A model generated the notes under the pieces. That model was not told the origin of the DNA. It made no database searches and worked only from the letters and a program-made list of their open reading frames with translations. Source: Ignelater luminosus (lineage: Eukaryota > Arthropoda > Insecta > Coleoptera > Elateridae). From it: DNA of 64,000 nt. The translations under genes were made by a program, and so were the position numbers. How positions within the stretch are numbered: the first letter of the stretch is position 1; the number at the start of each line of letters is the position of its first letter. Positions 35,701 to 49,759 of this stretch are shown here, in pieces. The stretch is taken from the NCBI GenBank assembly GCA_011009095.1, contig VTPC01090566.1, positions 53,151 to 117,150 on the forward strand, written 5' to 3'.

Positions 35701-38040
35701 ATTAAATGTAAAATTGTTTAAAAAAAAATTAACTGTCAGTTTGATTGAAGTTGTCACGTGTTGATCAAGGTGGCCTTATTTAAGTTATCAATCAAATATC
35801 AGAAAATCATTACAAAATATTTATAAACATCAAAAAATAAAATTAATTCATTGATTCAATTCTCATGTACATGCATCACAATATGTTTGCTGAACTTGTA
35901 TTCATTTTCAGGTGGTAGTATAATAATATACGTACTTCGATTGCACTCGTTCCTATAAATTCGTTATGCACATATAAAAAGAAATTTATTCGGAAACCTG
36001 GCTGTTATGCAATTCAGATACAAATAAAGTAGGAATAATAATAGTTTGAATTTCTATATCCTCTCAAAATGCTATTACAGTTTCTGAATTGAATCGGTGA
36101 TGAATATAGGATCTTATCGCATGTAACTTTTATTATTATATTTTTCCCTAGAGCTTACTTGGAACCACAAATCAATCACTTCGATATTTAATTAAAAGTT
36201 TCTCGATTTTTCTGGACAGGACATTATCTTCTTTTTTTGTTTTTAATAGAAGTTAAGGAAAGTTTGCCGTACTTCTTAATAATAAAAGGCGACACTTTAA
36301 AACGACGCCAGGTCGTTTCTGCTTAGCCACCCTGAACCTCCAATGTCACTTTAAACAACTGTTATTTACCTTGAAATGCCATCCTGAGTTTTGTGCTTTG
36401 TAACTCGTTAGTCTGAACGTCCACTTTGTACAGCGTATATCTCTACCCTTGAAATGTCAGTGTAAGCGGAAAGCACGCGAATTTATTCTCACAGGGTGTT
36501 GTTTGTCGCAATATTCCTTTATTTTCTCACTTTTCTGATTAATGCGAAACGTGTATCATAATTCACAAGTTGCTGTTTTACTTTTACTTTTATATAAACC
36601 TGATTATTCTTTTCCTTTTTCTGCGTGGCGATACAACAAGCGATACAGGTTATTTTCCATGTTTTAAGTATTGTAAAAACGCCTGTCGGTCACACTATTT
36701 TAATCAGTCCCTACCTCCCTTAGATTTCGTTTTATAGACCGGATGTTTGTGAAAAATTGTTCAAAATTTATCAAATTTACCTTCGTTATTCGTTATGGTC
36801 AACTGACAACCAACAACAAAAATTTTTTCAGAAAGAACGTAGGTTTGCTATCCTTAAAGAAAAGGTCACTCTTTTTTATATCCGTGCGATAGTTTATTAT
36901 GATTTAACTACAAAACAACGCAATTCTAGTAAAATACAACAAAAAAAAGAATAAAGAAAATGTCGATAGCAACAGATTTTGAAACATACATTTATATAAA
37001 ACATATAAAAATGCAACACTAAACAATGAACAATTGTTACCCTGAACATTTGCCTTGGGCACGTGATTTCACATTAACGATTAAAATTATCGTATAACAC
37101 ACTATGCGGTATAACTGTGATTATTCCTAATTAGTAAATATGAAGTGCTTGTTTCATGAAAAGACTGAAACAGACTCTCTAAGGTATGTAGTTATATACT
37201 GCCCGTTTATTTTACTGTAATCAAGGTTCTTCCTCCTATGAGAGTTTAACAAATTCATCCTTTGAAAATCTGTCATGAAATGTAGCAGTTGTTGCCTGTT
37301 CATGTACTCACAAGAACTATTTAGTTTACTTTCCCATTTTGTCCCTTGAGAATTATTTCCCTTGCACAAGTAAGAACCAATACTATAGTTTCAATGTTTA
37401 ACAGTTATTTACATTCTTGAGGCAAATATTCCACTAAATATAATACCAAAGGCATTTGCGTCGAAAATTTTACAGAGAAAGATATAAACAAAAGTAAAGA
37501 AGATTTTTTCTGCAGATTTATTGCACTTTATGGTATATAATCAGTTGATCACAAAAACTTAACTTTTGTTAAGAATTAGTCCTCTCTTATCTACGGTTTG
37601 TTTGTATACCGCATATTGCTTAGTTTTAAGTCTCATACTATACATTTTCTATAATCTAGTTACTTAACAGAATGCCGTTATTAGTCTGTATCGGTTGATA
37701 CCTTCTAGTCTCTACAATATTCTCTAAAGATAGATCGCAATATGTTGGTCACAACCAAGAATAGTTCCTATCCTCAGAAACAAAAATGTATTTAATAGCT
37801 GTAGGTGTCGAAGCACGCAAGAATATCTCTTCCATTTGTTTTTATCTGTTCAATTGAGCAAGGCATCCAACATAATAAATTGAATTTATCTCGGAACGTA
37901 AATGAGTAACTAACTTTTTCTCTTCTGTCTATATTTATAAGTGCAATGGCTTTACTTTTCATGGTATATTTAGACCAAAAATAAAAAATTATTATGTAGA
38001 AAGAAAGGTAAGAGATAACACAGCACACTAGGTATACACA

Positions 38041-38740
38041 TACAGGGTGACCCAACAAAAACGTAACAGACTGAATAACTTCCACGATAATAATTTTTCG
38101 AGAAAACGCAAAAACACGTCGATTTGAATTAGTGAGGACATTTTTCGACATACAATTCCAACCCTAAACTTCAACCTCCTAGTGGGAGGGCGTCAACCCT
38201 CAAAGATTTCTAATGAGAAGGAGGTTCAAGTGTCAGATCATTAAAAAGGCCTTCCAATTCTCCATATTGCTCGTTTGAATTTTTAAATTTGGTGGATTTG
38301 TTTAGAAGATACAGGGTGTGAAATCTAAAATACAGAAAGGCTTTATGATCGTAACATTTTTACATTTGATATTTAATCTGACAATCTTGCATCTAGTCTA
38401 GACAAGTCTCTCATGTTTATGTTTTCTTTTTCTAGGGTAGGCGGCAAGTGGATTTTTTTATTATTTGTTGTTGTTCCAGACAAATCCACCGAATTTAAAA
38501 ATTCAAACTAGGCGTTATGGAGAATTGAAAGGCCTTTCTAATGATGTGACACTTAAATTTCCTTCCCGTTATAAATTCTCGAGAGATTGGCGCCCTCCCC
38601 ATAAGGGATTGAAGTTTGGGGTTCGAATTGTACGTCAAAGAATGTCCTCCCCAATACAAATCGACGTGATTTTGCGTTTTTTTCAAAAGATTATTTATTC
38701 ACAATTCGCCGAATAATCTGTTATTTCTGGTTGTTACCCC
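38041..38740. mobile_element. MITE with long (~200-bp) inverted repeats, about 0.7 kb
   Basis: The left arm begins TACAGGGTGACCCAACAAAA. The right arm, read in reverse from 38740, begins GGGGTAACAACCAGAAATAA. Both then share AACAGA(C/T)T, TTTTGCG..AAA-type motifs, the CGTCGATTTG/CGTCGATTTGTATT stretch, AATTCTCCATA and CAAATTTAAAAATTCAAA(C), and a TCC(A/G)CC...GGATTTGT segment near the centre. There is no transposase. The left end is of the CAGGGTG type seen elsewhere in the window. Confidence 0.65.
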
Positions 38741-38939
38741 AAGAAAAGTATCAACAATTGATTGAAAAGGTCCGAAAAAGTAAATTTAAAACCAGTGGGA
38801 AAACAACTGAAAATTAGTAAAAATTAAAATGCTATGATAAAATAAAAGTAAGTGATAATAAGAAGCTAATGAAACATCATTTATTCGATACTACGTATCA
38901 ACGACGGAAATCTGTGATTTGATTAATGAAATGCATTTG

Positions 38940-39807
38940 CCAATAGGGCATGGCAAAAGAACCAGAATTTTGTGGGACTAGTTAAAGATCATTCATGATG
39001 AGCCATAGTTGGTCTGAGCGTTCCGTAGAAAGCGCAAACCAAGATGTCGAGAACATGCTCAGCATCTGACTAGAAACTAACCAAAGTGCATTCTGGAGTG
39101 ACGGCTTACAATTTGTGTAGTTGCCGAAAAAGAGAGTTCATCACGAAGGTATTAACTGAAGCCCATTCAAAGCCACGTTCCCCATTAAAAGTTGGCATGG
39201 AAACATCATTGTTTTATAATAATGTTATTAAAGCATTTAAACTCAAAAAGAGAAAAAACTCATCAAATCCTCCTTGGGAGATGGAGGTACTGCAGAACAA
39301 GCCCAAGGTAATAATTGGAAAAGACAGTAGAATGTAATGAAAACAACCGATCAGGTGATGGTAACGATGTTGCAAGTGAAAACAACAAGAATATATATTT
39401 ATTAGATAAGAAGAAAAAAAACATAAATAAAAAACGAAATAATACCAAAAATGTTTTAGAAATACAAGTAAGAACTTGTTAAAGGTAAAGAAGGAAACGC
39501 AGTGAAGCTTCGAGTTCCTGTCGTAGACAGAAGAAGAAGGGACTTCAGAAATATATTGATAATAGTAGGTATTGAAAATGATAAATACTACCAACTGGGA
39601 CCAGGAGAGAGACTATTGTCACAGTTATATATCAAAAACCAGTTTGAAATTTGTAAGGAACAATTTGTCTTAGTAGAACACGTAACTGATTTAGTTGTGT
39701 CTCTTTGGGAATGTGCAAGGAAGACTTCCGTTGCAGATGGTCAAGATATCAAAGGTGCAATTGCAAGGATAAATTTCAGTCTACTAAAAACTTTTAAAAG
39801 TATGTAA
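38940..39807 (+). pseudogene. DDE integrase relic of the KRBA2/SCAND3-like family
   Basis: The C-terminal open frame (39502-39807) reads LRVPVVDRRRRDFRNIL, NDKYYQLG, LLSQLYIKNQFEICKEQFVL, and ends near DGQDIKG, matching the region after the integrase core in KRAB-A-domain-protein-2-like transposon proteins of insects. Upstream, in interrupted frames, are KIIHDEP and SVESANQDVENMLSI, then LETNQSAFWSDGLQFV, where family members have VHGxPRHxxxQGSVERANxDxxxML, including the catalytic Glu of the integrase core (Glu kept, following Arg/Ala changed). Stops at about 39064 and 39120, plus frame changes, mark it as dead. The preceding catalytic Asp residues are not legible. Confidence 0.7.
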
Positions 39808-42592
39808 TTCTAAGTGCTATGGTAGTTTGCTCTGTTGTAATAAATAAAACAATAATTATGTGAAGGTCTAAAGTGCATGTGTTATTAGATCAAATCGAAA
39901 AACTGATTGGCTAAATGTCTGATGACTAAAGAAGTATTTTTTTAAAGGGAACTTTAAGGAACTTTAAAGTCGCGTGCAGACATGTTAACTTTCGGCAAAA
40001 ATTCTTATTAAGCAAGGTTTCCTTTAGGGTAGTTGGATAGTCACCACCCTCCAATGTCCCGCTTTTGATAAGGATATCAAGCAAAAACTTAGGTAGGATA
40101 GTAGACACCTTAGAGTAACGAGCATGTGGAAAATTCCATCCTTATGTCTTATATCGTTCTTGAAATATTGAGAGAACAGGCAATTTTAAATAAAACTTTG
40201 ATATCCTGTCTCTCAGAAATGGTGCATTTTAAGGAAAAGTCTATAAGGCAAAATAGACTTAATTGTTGTCCAAATATGTGCATTTATCTTCAAAGCACCC
40301 TGTTTAATCTACTCACAGCACAAGCATAATTGAATAAAAAGGTTTAGAAAATTATCATGATTAATTTGAAGTAAGCAGAATAGAAATAATTATGGATTCA
40401 TTGCAGCATTTAGAACTATTTTATTGTAACTCTAACATTGTGTTATTTGAAAGTATACAATAGGATATTGATTTTTATTCAAGAAGGTTCATAAAACTTT
40501 CTATTACGCGAAATTATTCTTCTTTCCTCGGTTTCAAAAATTAAATAAAACCGAAGTTCTGGTTAATAAGTAGCAAGTTTTCCTCTTCTTTAGGAATAAA
40601 ATAAACCAATTTTGCCAATTAAATTACTAAAGCGTTTTCCGTTATAAAGTAGCTGTCCTAATTTTTCTTTTCCGGACCCAAAAAGAAAAATTCAGGTGAC
40701 GTACAAAGCTCTTTATTCGTTTTATTTCTTTGTGTCCCTTATGGAAGTAGGGGGTGAAGACGATGCAATTAAGCGCTGAAAAGAATCGGCAAGTGGATGC
40801 GCTCTAAACGTAATATCAGCATTCAGGGCTACGTAGGGGAACAATTTCGGTGTTTTGACTAGAAGTGGATTCGCAGGCTATAAAAACCAGCCTGAGGCAC
40901 GGGCTAAACGCTATAATAATAAAATATAAGCTAAGCGAGCTCATTCCACGCACAAGTGGATCCAGAATAAACGTATAAAATCCTTCCTGGTGATGCAGTA
41001 TAACTCCTGGATAGCTGCGTTTAAATAACAGATGCTCTTTCCCTTTATCTTTAAATCTTTTTGTGTTTGCTTTTTCTTTTGAAGAATAAACCATCCACCA
41101 ACCACTATTTACGTGTAAACCGTTATTTGTTTAAGGCATGGTTTACTAGAAACTACAGTAAACTAAATCAAACATTTCACGAAGCAATCAACGTTGTTTA
41201 CGATTGAACTAGTCCGACAGAAATCGGAATACACAGATAGAGTTAGTAGCGTATCAGTCAGTATGGAAAATTTACTCCGGTATGCCTTCAGCGCTATAAA
41301 ACAGAAAGTACGAAACCTCTTTTCATATTTTATTCTATGCATTTGTGTATTTTTGTAAGAGTGCTTTTAAATGATTCTTGCTGTAGGAGAAATGGGAATA
41401 ATCATAATAATACATTTTAAATTTTAAACTTAAGAGTCAAAAATTTCCAGCCACTGCCACTTAAAGAAATTATCAACCGTCGAGCGAGACTCAAGAGATA
41501 TCTACAAATGCCTGACTTCCTGAAGTATCTCATTAAAACAAAAAAAATGTGAAGTTTAACAACATCTAGTAGAAAGTAGGTAATCCTAATAAAGTTCAAC
41601 TTACGTAATAAAAAGGAAACTTTCTGGTGATATTTTTTTTTATTTGGTACTTAAAAAGCTAACAAATAACGATCTACAGGATTTATGGGTATTTTGTTGT
41701 ACTAGAACATAATTTTTATTTTATTGCTCATTGCAGGAGTTGTTTTTTACCTTTAAACACAGTATTAAGATAACTGTGTCATAAGAGTAGAAAAGCTGTA
41801 AGTAACCTTTAATATTTTCTTTTTGTGCCTTTTTTATGTCAACAAGTTTTAGTAAGATACACTTTTTTTATTAACATGGAAATGGTAATACAGCAAATTA
41901 ACATCAAATATGCCAAGCGAAATAGGTTTCATCAGTAATGTAAAGATGTAAAAGTTTTCATTTAGATTATCAAAGATAAAGCTTTGTTTTTGATTCTCAT
42001 AAGTAGGATTAAAAAACTAGCTTGCTACTATTTCCGTTTCTGCTTTTTAAATTTAACTCTAAATCAATAGTACTACACAGCGTAGATTACGATTTGTAAC
42101 AGATTTAATATTAAATTTCGTAAACGGACATAAACTGACCATTCAGGGTCAGGTCAAGTGTCAATTTGGAATTTTTTTGTTCGATCAATTAAAGATGTTT
42201 CCTAGGTTGTACATGTATTAATATTTAAAACATTATGGACCAATGTCTCCTGTCATGATTAAATTTAAATATTCCCTAACTACCATGGTAACCGATTCTG
42301 TCCTTTTAAGTCCTAAGGTCAGGTAAAGCTATAGCTTTTCATTTATATTTTAATCATGACTAACTCAAGCCCGAGAACAAAGATCGACTCTATATATCTC
42401 TAGTTATAAATAATCTAAACGCGCTCACTAAACTTCCATGAAATTAAAAAATACAAAATCGCTCTTTAATACATAATTATACTGTCACAACATTAGCTCA
42501 TTTCTTTGAACTACTAATATGAATGATTATGATATACAGGTGGCTTCAATATAAAATTTACCTGCAAAACAAAGTTTTTTTTAATATAATAT

Positions 42593-42936
42593 TGCTACGA
42601 CAAGGGGCGTTAGCTTTTTAAGATAAATTACTACAACTCAACTTGGCATAACCAGAGGCTATCATAGCTTGGGAATGTTTTTTAGGTAAGATAGGAAAAG
42701 ACATTTCAAGAATAAATATAAGAGTTTATTACATACAAATAAAAGAAATAAAATAAGTTACAAGAGACTTCCATGTTTACAGGTAAAGAATCGAAGCTTA
42801 TCGACTTGGTTTCACTCTTTCAGAAAATACCCAAGACTGAACTGATTGTTGTCAGTTCAGGGATTTTTATAACCTCACCTTCTGACGGTCCACCTTTGGA
42901 CACGCGAGCGTCTTGTCATGATGTCATCGTAGCTCA
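42593..42936 (-). mobile_element. Probable solo LTR of an LTR retrotransposon (ends approximate)
   Basis: On the minus strand this looks like a complete LTR. A GC-richer U3 with GACGCTCGCGTGTCCAAAGG is followed by a TATA box (GTTATAAAAAT, about 42873-42863), an initiator-like stretch with the repeat CAGTTCAG, then AATAAA at 42730-42725 and an AT-rich region. It ends in CGCCCCTTGTCGTAGCA at 42593. A possible TG start is at 42936, but the 5' boundary could lie as far out as about 43067. No target duplication was confirmed and no internal retroviral-type genes lie on either side. Confidence 0.45.
42863..42873 (-). promoter_or_regulatory. TATA box of the putative LTR
   Basis: GGTTATAAAAAT lies about 135-145 bp upstream of an AATAAA signal on the same strand, the normal LTR spacing of promoter and polyadenylation signal. 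Confidence 0.4.
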
Positions 42937-44173
42937 AGGTTAATTAAATATAAAAAGATATCAAGCATTATATTTAAGAACCGCGTTATGCGGTTTTTTC
43001 TTTAAAAACCATCTTAAAAGAAAGTATGTGTGTTAGCTGGAATGAGCTAGGGGATGATACCATCACAGAGAATAAATGAACGTAATATTAAGATAACAAG
43101 TAAAATAAGTAATTATGCATTGTATGTATTGTATTTCGTAACACTAGCAGCTACAAAGTATCATTTAACAAATTGTAAGAGTCTAACTTATTATTGGCAA
43201 AAACTGTTCTTGCATATTTACCGTACGATGCGTTGTTTTCGAGTAAACTGATTTATTCTAAGATCTCCCGATATGCAAAGTTAAAAAGTTTTATTTCTAA
43301 GGTATTTCAAAAAATTCAATATTCGAATAAAATTTTTTGCGTGGTAGATATCGTAAAGCGACTACTATCACACACATTTTATGAGCTTGGTACCACTATC
43401 AAGGCGATAGATGTAGATAAATCTATGTTACACAACTAGAAAAATAAATAAAAACAAAGAACACCGTAACTGATAAATATGTGGCAAAGTTGAGTTGGCT
43501 AGTACCACTCTAGTTAAACCTCTTACAGTGGGTAGGAAAATTGTCTGTAAAGCTTGTACACAGTCATTTTTTGTTCTTTCTGATCTAATACCACATATGC
43601 TTTGTAGTCTTGTAATTTCAATTTGAAAACGATGCAGATAATGTTGAATTCAAGATACATTATTAAAGTTATGAAACCGATTTTGTTGTACTAATTTTAA
43701 ATACGTTTGCTTGAATGGATTTCTATACCAGGGTTAACCACAAAATCGGATGACATTTTACTGCAAATAATTATATTGCTCCAAAACTGTTAGGTTAAAT
43801 TTTCAGAATCTACTATCCAGCAATCAGCAATTAATGTTGGATAAGGAATTACAAAAATAAACAGAATATTCAAGTAAATAAAGAACAGGGTAGAGTTTGA
43901 TTTTCCATTTTCCGATTACTCTGTATAAAAGTGATAACGTAGTTAAGATCTGTATAATTATTTCTAAACATCAAGAATTGGAAATTCCAAAATTATAAAG
44001 ATAAAATGTTTATTATTACACCAAGGCGGGGCGACTCGTTAAATTTGATGACCTTTTGAAAGAAACAAATTAATAGCACCAAAAGTAAAAGGTTTACATA
44101 GATTCTCATGATTCTATCTAGTACTATGATTTAATTAGTCATGGACAAGCAACAAGAAAGTATTAAAAAGTAT

Positions 44174-44400
44174 AGGGTGTTCCACTTCGGGAAAGTTAAG
44201 TTATATATGTCACTCTCTTATGGGACATATTGTGTAGTTAAAAACAGTTTTGGGTAGCGAGATAATCGTTCTGTATATTGACTATATACAGGGTTGGACA
44301 GAATTATCATTTGAACCATACGGTCTCCGATATTGAGCTACCGCGAGTATATTCTACTCTTGTACTGCATTGCCAGGTCATCTTTTACCTTATATGATTC
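44174..44400 (+). mobile_element. Two truncated CAGGGTG-type transposon ends
   Basis: TATAGGGTGTTCCACTTCGG at 44174 and TATACAGGGTTGGACAGAAT at about 44287 both look like left ends of insect IS630/Tc1-type elements, in the same orientation. No right ends or transposase were found. Confidence 0.35.
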
Positions 44401-47400
44401 TACTCTTTTTATATTTATAATTTTGTAAATATTTTATCAGGGACACAAACATAGGGAGTAAGCAGCTGCATCAATGTTTCATATGACCAATTATATCTGC
44501 ATTAGAAGGTTGAGAAGTTATGTAGTTGAACTAGACCTGGTGTTAATTAGATCTTACTGTTGTTGTACATGTCTACCGTTAAAAAATGTTTCTCATTTGA
44601 AATATCTGCTTTTTTAGTTAGCATTAAAGATGAAGAATGCTTTGTATTTCTTAGGAAAGCGTGTTGTAATATGCAATAGCTACGAAAATTCCATGTACTT
44701 ATTGAACCTCTCCTGAAATTGTCTTTTTTCACAGTCAATATGTCTTGCAGTTTCTGTCGTCCCTCTATCATATTATGCAATCTACAAAATTTATGGTAAT
44801 GGTGGAAATAACCTAATTATTAAAGTTAGTCAAATTCATTATTATCTTTTTGTGCGAAAACATGGGTATTGATATCAACCTCTCTGTTTGAAAAACAAAA
44901 TAGCCGCAATCCCTGTATTAAAATTTTTGCCGATATTGTTGTACCTACTGTAAATCAAACGCTTTCTGCTATATGGAAAATAGAGTATGTTATGGATAGC
45001 CTAATATAAGAATATTACGAACTACGACCTCCGTACATCATACAAAATTAATAAATATGAAAACAACACAGTCCTTAATTATATCAGTAACTTTTGATTT
45101 TCTCACTTAAATACTAAATAAAAGAAAACAAAAAAAAGACATCGTTCATACACTAGAAGACATGTTCAAGCAATAAACTGGATCAGTACCAGGAAAGTTT
45201 AGTAAACGATATATCAACGAAACTGACATAATTTTAAAGGTTCTGAATTTAGTAAAATTACATTACTACCGTTTTTCCGTTCTCTAAAAATTTTATTTAC
45301 TTTCCGACCTTTTTTTTTGTTCTTAACTCTAATTTTAAAGTTTGACTTTGTTAAGTTTCTGAAAGTAGTTCCAAATATTAGGTAAAGATATTTTTACTTG
45401 CGTGGTTTCATAAAGAATCGTATGGTTTACATAACTATTAGCAAAGTAAAAAATAATTGTACTTGTATGTTAAGAAAATTTTATTTCCGATTACTTTTCT
45501 GGTCGATTTACGAAGAGATAACATCATTCGATCGGTTAAACAGGAAGTCCCTGAAGTGTAGGGCGTCAGCTGAATATCCGTCTAGCCTTAAATGCCCCGG
45601 CCATCGATTCTCCTTCAAATAGCACGCAGCAACCAACCTACAATAGGAAATAAACTCAGTAAATGCATTGGATCAGGTCAGAAATTGACCGTAATGTAAT
45701 TGAGTCGACGAAAGACGATGATAATAATCAGTAATCTTTTTGTGCCACTCTAATATACTAATATAATTTATCCAAAATGTCAGAATGGCTTTCATTTCAA
45801 CTAAAGCTTTTTTACCTTCTTGAAAACGTTTAGAGCTTATTTAAATGGGAATCGTTTAATTTTGTAGAGCTTGCGAAGTCGCCTTTTAAACACTTTGAAA
45901 TTTATGTGTATACCTTTTTATCTTGCTATATCTACTTTAAAAGACCACGAAAAAAGGCAAAAAACATTTCACTTTTTATGTAATGGTGGTTTAATTCAAT
46001 GCTTTATAGAATATAAGTGAAATACTCTAGGCTACGCTGTAAACGGTTTAGGTGGATCTAGAATATAATCCCTTGTATTTTCTGCGTTTTTGAACTGATG
46101 TACATCCAAAACAATTATTTTAAACAATAACATTTACTACATGTTAGCACATTTTGGCATGTTAGTTTTACTTTTTTCTTTTAATTTCCAGTTTTATTTT
46201 TCTACTCAAATTTTAAATTGTGAGCAGCAGTTTTTTTCTAAATTAACATAATGCCTATTTTATGTCGATTCCGCGTTACTACTCTTATTGTAAGATATAA
46301 CATTAATGCTATAATTTGTTTGGGTGAGGAATACAAATAAGTAATAACATACGTAGTGGCAGAAATTTCTGCTTTCACTATCAGTCAATCTATCATGTAA
46401 CGACTTAATTTATTTACAATTATTACTTTGAATTTTGCGTTTTACTCAACAGATTTTTGCTACTACTATATCGTCTTTACCATTGTTTAAAAAGTCTTTA
46501 CAAAACAAAATGAGCGCTTTGGGAATAGACCTATTTTTGTAAAGCACGCATTTCTTGTCCTAAATTTAAAATAAACTAAAACAGAACGATTATGTTAAGG
46601 AGCAACATGGTAATAAATGGCTTTAAAGTTTTACATTGTGCTATTTCTCTTGGTGAAGTGAAATACTGGGGCCAAGTAAAATATATAATTTTCATTGATA
46701 TTTGTGAAGACATTCAATATATTTTGTTAAAGTCTAAAATAGCGTTTTCTATTGGACTGCTCCAAGTGCACTTTGTGCCACTAAAATGGAATATCATGTT
46801 TGACTGGGATTTCTAGTGTGCACTCTTTTCGTGTTACGTGCCCGGTTCGAGATCCAGTGTAGTCTGCCCTCAGTGAGCATCTTTTAACAGCTGTATCGCT
46901 TCAGTACAAACATGGACAAATATAGTTATGTCAAAAAAATTATTATTTACAATGCATTTCGTGCTCTTGCTGAAATTACTTACAATTAACGCTGAAAGCA
47001 CCATAAACAATCAAACTTCTGTGGTACACGATAAGCCGCTTGCCGAAATATGCCGGCAATTTGATTGAACTTGCATTAACCATGCACTAGACGCAATTGC
47101 TTGATTACTGTAACGTTATTAAGCTACAAAGTGAACTAACTAAATTGGAAACGCCATTTCTACGTCGCAATTAGTAAATTTGGATCTACCAACGTCCAAC
47201 AATAGGTTAAACCTGTTCTGCGAACAAAATGATAGAATTTATACTTGTTGCGCTGAACAGATGAAGTTATAAAAACGCGTGACCAGCCCGCATTTTAGAA
47301 AGCAGCGTTTCTATTGGTTGGATAAGAAAACCACAGAGACCCATTCACACCACTTGTCTAGTGTCTAGTGCTGTACGTGATGACTCTATGTGTTCGGCGC

Positions 47401-49759
47401 GGCAAGTGTAAAGAATTTCTAGTATTATGTAGTTTTATCACTTTTGAAGACTAATTACTGTCTTTTATTTACTGTTTAGTTGTTAGGGTCTCTGGGTATC
47501 TTCTGGTAATCAAATTCAAATCAAAGGTCTACACCATAAATATAACTGAGGTTATAAATTATGCAATTAAATGTAAAAACAGATGCTACCAATCTAATAG
47601 TTTAGAAAAGTTACACGATTTATTCTTTGGTCTTAATTTTTTTAAGTTTGTAGATGTATTATTACTGTGATCAAGATGGAATGTGTACAATTTCAAAGTA
47701 ACACTAAATTCCAAACAATGAATGTGATAATGGAAATATGAAAGGAAAAAAATAATTAGTTTCGTTACTTCATCAAAAGACATCAAAGGGGACAATATTG
47801 TAGTTATCAGTTTTGTAGTTATGTATAATGTATTACTTACAGTAAAAAATTACAATTTAAATGTTTTGAATTAATAAAATAACTGTTACAAAATAATACA
47901 GAAATTAGTCTAGTTTACAACAAACAATTTGTAATGAAATTCTTAAATTAACTCAATACTTTTGAATTAAATTCGATTGAACAATTCTAACCTATTGCAA
48001 CCCCAAGAACAATAAAAACCTCTAATAATTCTAAAGGCAATAAAACCTTTTTATGGCAAAAAAACCAACTAAAATAAGATAACGTCGAAATAAAACCAGA
48101 CTATAAGAAAAATGAGTTACTTTTTTAAGTTTGTCGAAAGCGGCTCTTCATTTAAAAGGTCTTGTTTAGATATTAATGTAATTAATATAAATAAAATCAA
48201 CCTCATGCTGTCAGTGCCTGTGAAAACAAATTAATATCAACTAAATAGCTGATTTTCAACACTTGCACGTTATAAAATTTTAACGATATTTTCCACCACG
48301 TTACCACTCTAACCAATTTTGTCCACTGCGATTAATTCGTTATTTCGAGGTGAACGCAACCACAAAATAATAACATTATCCAGTTACATTTGGTAACAAA
48401 TTAAACAGGATGAAGAGTAATGAAACGCTAGGCTTTAATTAAATACTCCTACATTAAGCACTTAACTTTTGCCCTAGATCTGGTTTTCGTCATCTTTCTG
48501 CTATCTTACGTGTAAAATACGAGTATCTCAAAAGAAGCACAAATTCTGTAGTAAACACGAGGTACTTTTAGGTTATCATTTATGATTTTTCGTAAAGCAT
48601 GAGTAAATCATTTCCTTTTACTATTATAGATTTTCCGATTTCTTAAGCTTTTTAATAATAAAGATTCCTTTATTATTTGGTTTGGAACTTACGCTACAAA
48701 ATTCAATTTTAGAAACATAATATTGATATTTTATTGCTACATCGATAATTTCGTAACATAGAGTTTCCCTACATCCTTTGATATTCTCGAACATACCTAC
48801 TCTGTTCACTAAAATTAAGTAAAAGAAAGATTGTATTCTATTTTACGTCTCTAGACCGCCGTATAAAGAAATGAGTTTTCTAGAAATCTTACGGAAAATT
48901 AGCTACGGAAAGACCGCAAAAAATAATTAGTCTTGCAACCGGCGTCGTCACGCAATTAATTTTTTTTCTTTTACCTGTTGCTGCAACTAAAACCGCAGCT
49001 CCGTTAATGAAAAACTTAAAAGAGATTTCTCGGCCATTACGCCCTACGGCATTACCATAATTCTATCCCTTTTTGTTAGTCCGGGGCTTGTGTGATTATA
49101 GATCATAAAATCGACGTCTACAAGACGCATGTAAAACGTAAAAAAGGTGGAATAAATAAACGTCTGTTTGTTTCATGCAATGAGCCTATTAAAATACGAT
49201 CTACAACCATAGTTAAAAATGTCAGAGCAATGGTTAATGCCACTTTTAAGAATTAAACTTGAAAGAGGAATTATGCATATGTTTGCGTGTTTTTTCACAC
49301 CCCGGAAAAAGTTACCTACCATGACTTTTAAATGAAGATTTATTAGTTATAATTTCAATATTTAACTTTACGTGTTTACAGTTTTTAATATATAACTAAA
49401 TATTTTTGTATCAAGATTTATAACAGTCGTATAATTTGAAGATTATAGAGATTAAAAGGTTAATAACTAGACTGAACGAACAGGTAATAGTATTAATTTG
49501 TGAATATGCAGATAGTCATTTGCATTTGCAGTAAGGTTAACGCTGGAGGACATAAACAAAACAGGGTAGTGCATGTTGTGATTTAATCTAGTTTTCCGCT
49601 CTCCTAAAATAAATAAATCGACTTTACAGGTTTCTACTAAAATTAGAAATTAATGTACTATATTGTTGCAAAACCTTTATAATTTCAAAAAAATGAAATA
49701 AATTCTTCGGAAAACTAAACATGTATACTAATGCAGGTACAATGTGAACCATAAGTTAT

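Noticed and set aside
39214..39594. 126-codon minus-strand frame rich in Phe/Tyr/Ser
   Set aside because: It is antisense to an A-rich part of the integrase relic, so length is explained by the lack of T-A-A/T-A-G on the opposite strand.
46835..46862. GGTTCGAGATCC, considered as a tRNA B box
   Set aside because: No anticodon arm or A box lies at the right distance upstream.
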